This document shows positions 21,505 to 26,078 of a stretch of DNA of 26,078 bases, one piece after another (positions within the stretch are counted from its first letter, which is position 1; each line of letters starts with the position of its first letter). The stretch lies in assembly GCA_038745535.1 (NCBI GenBank), contig JBCDLI010000035.1, forward strand, positions 1-26,078, read 5' to 3'. Under the pieces are notes generated by a model. The model saw nothing but the letters and a program-made list of their open reading frames with translations, was not told the DNA's origin and did no database searches. The DNA is from JBCDLI01 sp038745535. Lineage in GTDB: Bacteria > Pseudomonadota > Alphaproteobacteria > Rhizobiales > Rhizobiaceae. A program made the position numbers and the translations under genes.

Positions 21505-23970
21505 ATGACACCAACCATGACACGAATCGTAACCGCCATTTTCGTCCTCCTCGCGCTGGTCTGCGGTGCGATGGCTCAGGACGCTCCTTCGCCACCTCAA
21601 GACGCATTGGCGGTGGAAGTCGACACTCTGATCCGCAGTGTTGATACAGCCGTTGGATCGTTGCCCGAGATCCGCGAAAACGACGAAGCACTGTTGGCGC
21701 TGAGCAAGCGCCTGTCTGATATCTCCGAGCGCCTTGTTACAAAGGGCGTAGAGATCACGACGCAATTGACGGAGACACGCACAAATCTTGATCAATTGGG
21801 TGCTGTTCCAGAAACAGGCGAGGACCTGTTCGCGGATGAGCGCAGTACACTGAACGCGCGGCGCGCTGAGCTGAACCGTTTTATTGGCCAGCTGGAACAG
21901 GCATCGGTTCGAGCACGCACGGGCATAAACGCGATCGCTGAGGCACGCCGAGATGTCTTTGCATCAACACTTTCGCGTCGTTTTGAATTCTCCACTGTGT
22001 TTGGTTCAGAATTTGCCAATGACGTCAGCGGCTTTTGGCGTGATGTGGCGCGGCGTATTCAATCTTGGGCGACCTTCACTTTGCGGACCAAGCAAGAGAG
22101 CTTCCTTGGCGCCATCGTGTTGTCATTGCTGGTGGCGCTTGGCGGTTCGATCGGGTTCCGAAAGGCGATACGACAGTTCATTTTTCGTGACACAGCAACC
22201 GAACAGCCTGTCTACTTTGATCGGCTCATAAAGGGATTTTTCTATGCCCTTATTCCATCGTTTTTGACGCTGGGCATACTTGCGCTCGCTTATGGCATCT
22301 TTGAGTTTTTCGGTGTTTGGCGCGGGGATATCGCACGGCTTGCAGGCGCGACCGTGGTTGCTGTTTTGATTGTCGTTTTGATCTGGCGACTGTCGGAGGC
22401 AATGTTTTCGCCGTCGAAGGGAAAGTGGCGGATTGTCGAGGTATCAGACCGCGCAGCATCCCTACTGAAAATCCTTGTGATTGCGCTGGCCGCTGTCAGC
22501 GCCGTTGATTTGTTGATCACCCAGATCAACACGGTTGTCGGAAATACGCTGTCGATCACGGTCGCAAAGAGCCTTTTCACTGCCATCCTTACGGGTTCGC
22601 TGCTTTTGGCGATCTCATTTGTGAAGCCCTACGGCGCAATTCAGACCGACGAGGATGTCGAAAGTGTATCGGTCAAAATCGACGACCTGCCATGGCCGCG
22701 ATGGTTCAAATGGTTTCTGATTGGCGCTGGCTTACTTCTGATCTTGAGCGCGCTCGCCGGTTACATCGGATTTGCACGATTTGCTTCGCAGCAAATTGTC
22801 ATCACAGGCGCGATTCTGACGACTGCTTTTGTGGGTCTTCGCGCGTCGCAGGCGGTTGCTGAACGGGGCGTTCTATCTGACCGGACGATTGGGAGGTTTT
22901 TGCGTGACCGGTTTAAATCGTCCGATGCTGCAATTGATCAGGCAGGATTGATTTTAGCGCTGCTGCTGGGCCTCGTCATTGTTTTGATAGCATTACCGGC
23001 AATTGCGCTCATCTGGGGCTTTGACGTTGTCACCATTCGCAGTTGGTTTACGTGGTTTTTCACTGGCATCAGCATTGGTTCAATCACGATATCATTGACT
23101 GGGATTGCGGCTGGCATCGCGCTTTTTGCTTTTGGCTTTTGGCTTACGAAACGCGTTCAGAAGGCTGTTGATCGAAACGTGCTGGAACGCGGCCGCGTGG
23201 AGATTGGAGCGCGGACATCGATACGTACAGCGATTGGTTATGTTGGCGTAGCGCTGGCTGCGCTCGTTGGTGTCTCTGCGGCGGGCATCAATCTCTCGCA
23301 ATTGGCGTTTATCGCCGGTGCCCTTTCACTGGGTATTGGTTTCGGTTTGCAGAACATCGTCAGCAATTTCGTGTCCGGTCTCATCTTGTTGGCAGAACGC
23401 CCGTTTAAGACCGGTGACGTCATCGAGGCAGGCGGTTTCACCGGCGTCGTAAAAAACGTAAACGTGCGAGCGACAGAGGTAGAGCTTTTTGACAAGAAGA
23501 CTGTTGTCGTCCCCAACTCCGAGCTCATCAATTCACCCGTTTCAAACTGGATGCACCGGAATACCCTGGCACGGATGGAGATACCGATTGGCGTGGCGTA
23601 CGGGACCGATCCTAAACTGGTTATCGATACGCTTGTAGGCATCGCGGAGGACCACCCACGCGTGTTGTCTGTTCCTGAACCGTTCGTCGCCTTTACTGAC
23701 TTCGGTGCATCATCGCTCGACTTTGTGCTTTACGCCTATATCGCCGATGTCTCGTTTGGATTGGGAACACGAACTGAGCTTCGACTTGAAATCGACATGC
23801 GCTTTAAAGCGCTTAACATCGAAATTCCGTTCCCACAGCGTGACGTGAACTTGAAGATGATGCCGGTGGCGAAAGAAGATGCCAAATCCGAAGATGAGCC
23901 GGTTGCTGCACCAGAATTCGACGTCATCCGCACATCAAAAGTGGCAACGGGTGATGATGAGGATGATTAA
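21505..23970 (+). CDS. Large MscS-family mechanosensitive channel (DUF3772 type)
   Basis: An inner-membrane protein of about 821 aa. A signal peptide (T-R-I-V-T-A-I-F-V-L-L-A-L-V-C-G-A-M-A) leads into a periplasmic, helical and probably coiled-coil domain of about 170 residues. Around ten membrane segments follow. The MscS pore and beta domains begin near residue 592: A-G-I-N-L-S-Q-L-A-F-I-A-G-A-L-S-L-G-I-G-F-G-L-Q, then S-G-L-I-L-L-A-E-R-P-F-K-T-G-D and V-V-V-P-N-S-E-L-I-N-S-P-V-S-N-W. Such channels open under membrane tension to release solutes. The ATG at 21517 is an alternative start. A GTG at 21355, overlapping the guaD stop, would put 50 extra residues before the signal peptide and is unlikely. 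The 146-base gap suggests separate or weakly coupled expression. Confidence 0.9.
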   Translation: MTPTMTRIVTAIFVLLALVCGAMAQDAPSPPQDALAVEVDTLIRSVDTAVGSLPEIRENDEALLALSKRLSDISERLVTKGVEITTQLTETRTNLDQLGAVPETGEDLFADERSTLNARRAELNRFIGQLEQASVRARTGINAIAEARRDVFASTLSRRFEFSTVFGSEFANDVSGFWRDVARRIQSWATFTLRTKQESFLGAIVLSLLVALGGSIGFRKAIRQFIFRDTATEQPVYFDRLIKGFFYALIPSFLTLGILALAYGIFEFFGVWRGDIARLAGATVVAVLIVVLIWRLSEAMFSPSKGKWRIVEVSDRAASLLKILVIALAAVSAVDLLITQINTVVGNTLSITVAKSLFTAILTGSLLLAISFVKPYGAIQTDEDVESVSVKIDDLPWPRWFKWFLIGAGLLLILSALAGYIGFARFASQQIVITGAILTTAFVGLRASQAVAERGVLSDRTIGRFLRDRFKSSDAAIDQAGLILALLLGLVIVLIALPAIALIWGFDVVTIRSWFTWFFTGISIGSITISLTGIAAGIALFAFGFWLTKRVQKAVDRNVLERGRVEIGARTSIRTAIGYVGVALAALVGVSAAGINLSQLAFIAGALSLGIGFGLQNIVSNFVSGLILLAERPFKTGDVIEAGGFTGVVKNVNVRATEVELFDKKTVVVPNSELINSPVSNWMHRNTLARMEIPIGVAYGTDPKLVIDTLVGIAEDHPRVLSVPEPFVAFTDFGASSLDFVLYAYIADVSFGLGTRTELRLEIDMRFKALNIEIPFPQRDVNLKMMPVAKEDAKSEDEPVAAPEFDVIRTSKVATGDDEDD

Positions 23971-24074
23971 GTGAAATCGGCGGGCGGTGATAAACGGTCG
24001 TGAGGTGGAACGCGATCACCATTCAGCGCGTATTCAGGTTTAGTATGCGAATTTCCAGCATGGAGATGAGAAAC

Positions 24075-24350
24075 ATGCGCAATATGATCGTTCTAGCATT
24101 GGTAGCGGGCACTTTGACGATGCCAGTATCCCCGGTCCATTCTGCGACCATTACGAACAATGACGATGCTCAGGTGACGCTCGTCGTAACCGAGGATGGC
24201 ACGCGTAGGGAGCTTGTTTTAGCTGCTGGCGAAACCGCGACAACGTGTGAAAACGGTTGTTTTCTTGCTGCGCCAAATGGTGATCGCACCGTTCTAATGG
24301 GCGGTGAAACGGTTTCGATTATCAATGGCGGGACGCTCATCCAACCCTGA
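24075..24350 (+). CDS. Small secreted or periplasmic protein, unrecognised
   Basis: A 91-residue protein. A signal peptide is clear: R-N-M-I-V-L-A-L-V-A-G-T-L-T-M-P-V-S-P-V-H-S-A, with cleavage expected after H-S-A. The mature part of about 68 residues is small and beta-rich by its alternating pattern, with E-D-G-T-R-R-E-L-V-L-A-A-G-E-T and two Cys close together in T-C-E-N-G-C that could form a disulphide. I do not recognise the family. The start at ATG 24075 is chosen because GGAG lies nine bases upstream; ATGs at 24060 and 24084 are in the same frame. It stands alone, followed by a terminator-like stem. Confidence 0.72.
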   Translation: MRNMIVLALVAGTLTMPVSPVHSATITNNDDAQVTLVVTEDGTRRELVLAAGETATTCENGCFLAAPNGDRTVLMGGETVSIINGGTLIQP

Positions 24351-24386
24351 GACCGTTACGATTTTAACGAAGTCATAAAGTCAAAA

Positions 24387-24432
24387 CTCACCACGCCTTC
24401 GGTAATATCCCAATAGGTGGTGAGCATTTTGT
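24387..24432 (+). terminator. Possible terminator after the small secreted protein
   Basis: CTCACCAC (24387-24394) pairs perfectly with GTGGTGAG (24417-24424) around a 22-base loop, followed by CATTTTG. The long loop and short T-run make it a weak terminator. It could also be a regulatory site for the next gene. Confidence 0.5.
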
Positions 24433-24481
24433 TGACGTTCATTTTTTTGCTTCACCTTCACACATGTTTGGGTGGAGCGCG

Positions 24482-25927
24482 ATGGATACTCGGTCAGATA
24501 TACAATCGGTGCCCTTGGTCGTAGACCTCGACGGCACGCTCATCGAGAGCGATCTACTGCACGAATGCGTGCTTCGCCTTCTCAGGCAAAATCCTTTATT
24601 TCTGTTGATGTTTCCGACGTGGCTGGCGGGCGGCAAAGCACGCTTCAAGCATGAAGTCTTCTCGCGCGTTGTGCCTGACCCGCAGCAACTTCGGTTCAGA
24701 GAAAGCGTTGTAGAAGCGCTGCGACAAGCGAAGATCGCCGGGCGACACACTGTTTTGGCGACGGCAAGCGACCAGCGTCATGCGGAAGCAATTTCAGATC
24801 ATCTGGGGACGATTGAAACGGTCATGGGGTCCACCCGTGACTTAAACCTGCGCAGCGGTGCGAAGGCGGACGCGCTCATAGAAAAATATGGAGACGGTGG
24901 CTTTGATTACTTTGGCAACTCTGCTGACGATGTGGCGGTTTTTGATGGGGCGCGCGAAGCGACAGCCGTTGCGCCCGATAAACAAGCGCTAAAATGGGCG
25001 CTCGAACACGACGCGCCAATCGTGGATGGGTCCTCTGCGTCGCCCAAACAGTATCTCAAACTGCTGCGCGTTCACCAATGGGCGAAAAATCTCCTTATCG
25101 CCGTGCCTGTCGTGCTCGACCACCGCATTGGCGATGCAACGGCGCTAGCACAAGTGGCCATCGCTTTCTTCGCCTTCAGCTTTGTGGCGTCGGCGGTCTA
25201 CATTATCAACGATTTGTTCGATCTGGCGTCCGATCGCAAACACCCGACCAAGCATAAACGCCCACTTGCTGCCTGCACGATTTCGATCGCCTCGGGCTTG
25301 AAAATCGCGTTTGCACTCTTGGTTGCAGCGGTATCTCTCACGCTTCTTTTGCCGCCGGTCTTCGGATTGGTGTTGGTTGGGTACTTCATTTTGACGACCG
25401 CCTACTCGCTGCGGATCAAGCAGTTCATGCTGATCGATGTCTTAGTGCTCGCGAGCCTTTACACGGTTCGCGTGATTGCAGGGGCAGCGGCCACGACAAT
25501 TGCACCATCGTTTTGGCTCCTTGCGTTTTCGGTTTTCTTCTTCCTGTCGTTGGCACTGGTGAAGCGATACGTGGAGTTGGATCAAGCTGAGATCGTCGCC
25601 AAGGAAAAATTGGCAGGTCGCGGCTATCGCCGAGAGGATAAAGATGTTCTCGGGCAAGCGGGCATGGCGTCAGGCTTTGCGTCCGTAGTGGTCCTTGCTC
25701 TTTATCTGGATAGTCCTGCGATTTATGCGCTTTATGCCGAGCCTTGGATGATCTGGCCACTTTGCCCGCTGGTTCTCTACATCATTATCCGCATATGGAT
25801 TTTGGCTCACCGCGCAGAATTCAACGATGACCCGGTTGTCTTCGTCATGACAGACTGGCGCAGCCAATTTATGATCGGCGCCGGGGCATTGATGCTGTTA
25901 CTTGCGTCCATACCGATCCATGGTTGA
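24482..25927 (+). CDS. HAD phosphatase-UbiA prenyltransferase fusion, DPPR synthase-like
   Basis: A 481-residue fusion. Residues 1-200 are a HAD hydrolase: D-L-D-G-T (15-19), a Thr in V-L-A-T-A-S-D and the Mg site D-Y-F-G-N-S-A-D-D-V-A-V-F. Residues 200-481 are a membrane UbiA domain with about eight helices. Its first Asp-rich motif is N-D-L-F-D-L-A-S-D-R (243-252), followed by K-H-P-T-K-H-K-R-P-L-A. This closely resembles the mycobacterial Rv3806c enzyme, which joins phosphoribosyl pyrophosphate to decaprenyl phosphate. The HAD part would be suited to remove the 5-phosphate of that product. The start has GGAG just upstream. It overlaps a DprE1-like gene by eight bases, which supports a polyprenyl-phospho-arabinose pathway. 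Substrates are inferred. Confidence 0.85.
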   Translation: MDTRSDIQSVPLVVDLDGTLIESDLLHECVLRLLRQNPLFLLMFPTWLAGGKARFKHEVFSRVVPDPQQLRFRESVVEALRQAKIAGRHTVLATASDQRHAEAISDHLGTIETVMGSTRDLNLRSGAKADALIEKYGDGGFDYFGNSADDVAVFDGAREATAVAPDKQALKWALEHDAPIVDGSSASPKQYLKLLRVHQWAKNLLIAVPVVLDHRIGDATALAQVAIAFFAFSFVASAVYIINDLFDLASDRKHPTKHKRPLAACTISIASGLKIAFALLVAAVSLTLLLPPVFGLVLVGYFILTTAYSLRIKQFMLIDVLVLASLYTVRVIAGAAATTIAPSFWLLAFSVFFFLSLALVKRYVELDQAEIVAKEKLAGRGYRREDKDVLGQAGMASGFASVVVLALYLDSPAIYALYAEPWMIWPLCPLVLYIIIRIWILAHRAEFNDDPVVFVMTDWRSQFMIGAGALMLLLASIPIHG

Positions 25928-26078
25928 GGCGACTTACGACAGTTTTGGTCGCGTCAATCGTGTTCCTCGCACCGCGATAGATCAATCGGCGCTGGCCACA
26001 CGTATGCAACGTGCGCGCAAGGCATCACTTCTTCCTTTCGGCAATGGTCGATCGTACGGTGATAGCTGCCACAATGAC
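25920..26078 (+). CDS. FAD-dependent oxidase, DprE1-like, 5' part only
   Basis: The first 53 residues of a gene running off the right edge. It opens with Y-D-S-F-G-R-V-N-R and reaches L-L-P-F-G-N-G-R-S-Y-G-D-S, the FAD-phosphate loop typical of VAO-family oxidases and especially of decaprenylphosphoryl-ribose oxidase DprE1. That enzyme oxidises the 2'-hydroxyl of polyprenyl-phospho-ribose as the first half of its conversion to arabinose. The ATG at 25920 overlaps the end of the HAD-UbiA gene by eight bases, so the two are very likely coupled. A DprE2-like reductase would be expected further right. Confidence 0.8.
   Translation, partial: MVEATYDSFGRVNRVPRTAIDQSALATRMQRARKASLLPFGNGRSYGDSCHND

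Noticed and set aside
1..26078. CRISPR arrays, insertion sequences, prophage genes, tRNA or rRNA genes
   Set aside because: I looked for regular short repeats, transposase motifs, integrases, tRNA-like cloverleaves other than tmRNA, and rRNA signatures on both strands and saw none.

Overview
The window reads as a chromosomal segment of an alphaproteobacterium, most likely of the order Hyphomicrobiales (rhizobia-like). The strongest evidence is a circularly permuted, two-piece tmRNA gene (ssrA) whose tag reads ANDNYAEARLAA, a form I associate with rhizobial genomes. An SspB of the alphaproteobacterial type follows it, and thyA-folA lie close by. GC content is moderate by eye. Coding density is high, gene overlaps are short, and several starts are TTG. 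I see no insertion sequence, CRISPR array, prophage or tRNA gene.

Left third (1-6257). A hexapeptide-repeat acyltransferase runs off the left edge. A minus-strand nucleotide cluster follows: thyA, a MazG-like pyrophosphohydrolase and folA, making dTMP, housekeeping the pool and recycling folate. Upstream of it on the minus strand are a GNAT acetyltransferase bracketed by two near-identical terminator repeats, and a DUF2853 gene. Next come ssrA and sspB, the tag and the adaptor that delivers tagged proteins to ClpXP, and then a small ribbon-helix-helix gene. A large HerA/DUF87-type ATPase lies on the minus strand.

Middle (6258-14683). The herA-ilv intergenic region holds a classical-looking attenuator: a 16-residue leader peptide rich in Ile, Leu and Val, a hairpin overlapping its end, and an intrinsic terminator, just before ilvI/ilvB. 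The operon continues ilvI - gst - eamA - ilvH with overlapping or 2-nt junctions, so both acetolactate synthase subunits are separated by a glutathione S-transferase and a DMT-family exporter. A two-gene module follows (ribbon-helix-helix regulator plus a small two-helix membrane protein). Its promoter has good -35 and -10 boxes covered by two inverted repeats. A frameshifted and truncated GAF-PAS sensor pseudogene marks decay, followed by a RecD-like helicase, pdxJ, and about 560 bases without a convincing gene.

Right third (14684-26078). A divergent quinone-type dihydroorotate dehydrogenase carries a Cys where class 2 enzymes usually have the catalytic Ser. A TetR regulator with a 16-bp perfect palindrome upstream leads into ilvC, the next enzyme after acetolactate synthase. 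A NUDIX-like gene begins inside a 13-bp-arm inverted repeat. It is followed by a tightly coupled run: phzF-like isomerase, Alr4036-type PNPOx, and guanine deaminase. A large DUF3772/MscS channel and a small secreted protein come next. The right edge holds a HAD-UbiA fusion overlapping the start of a DprE1-like FAD oxidase, which together suggest a decaprenylphosphoryl-arabinose-type pathway.

The features that best repay a second look are the ilv attenuator, the inverted repeat over the NUDIX start codon, the doubly operated ribbon-helix-helix/membrane module, the terminator-bracketed GNAT unit and the HAD-UbiA/DprE1 pair. All calls are from reading the sequence; no database search was run.
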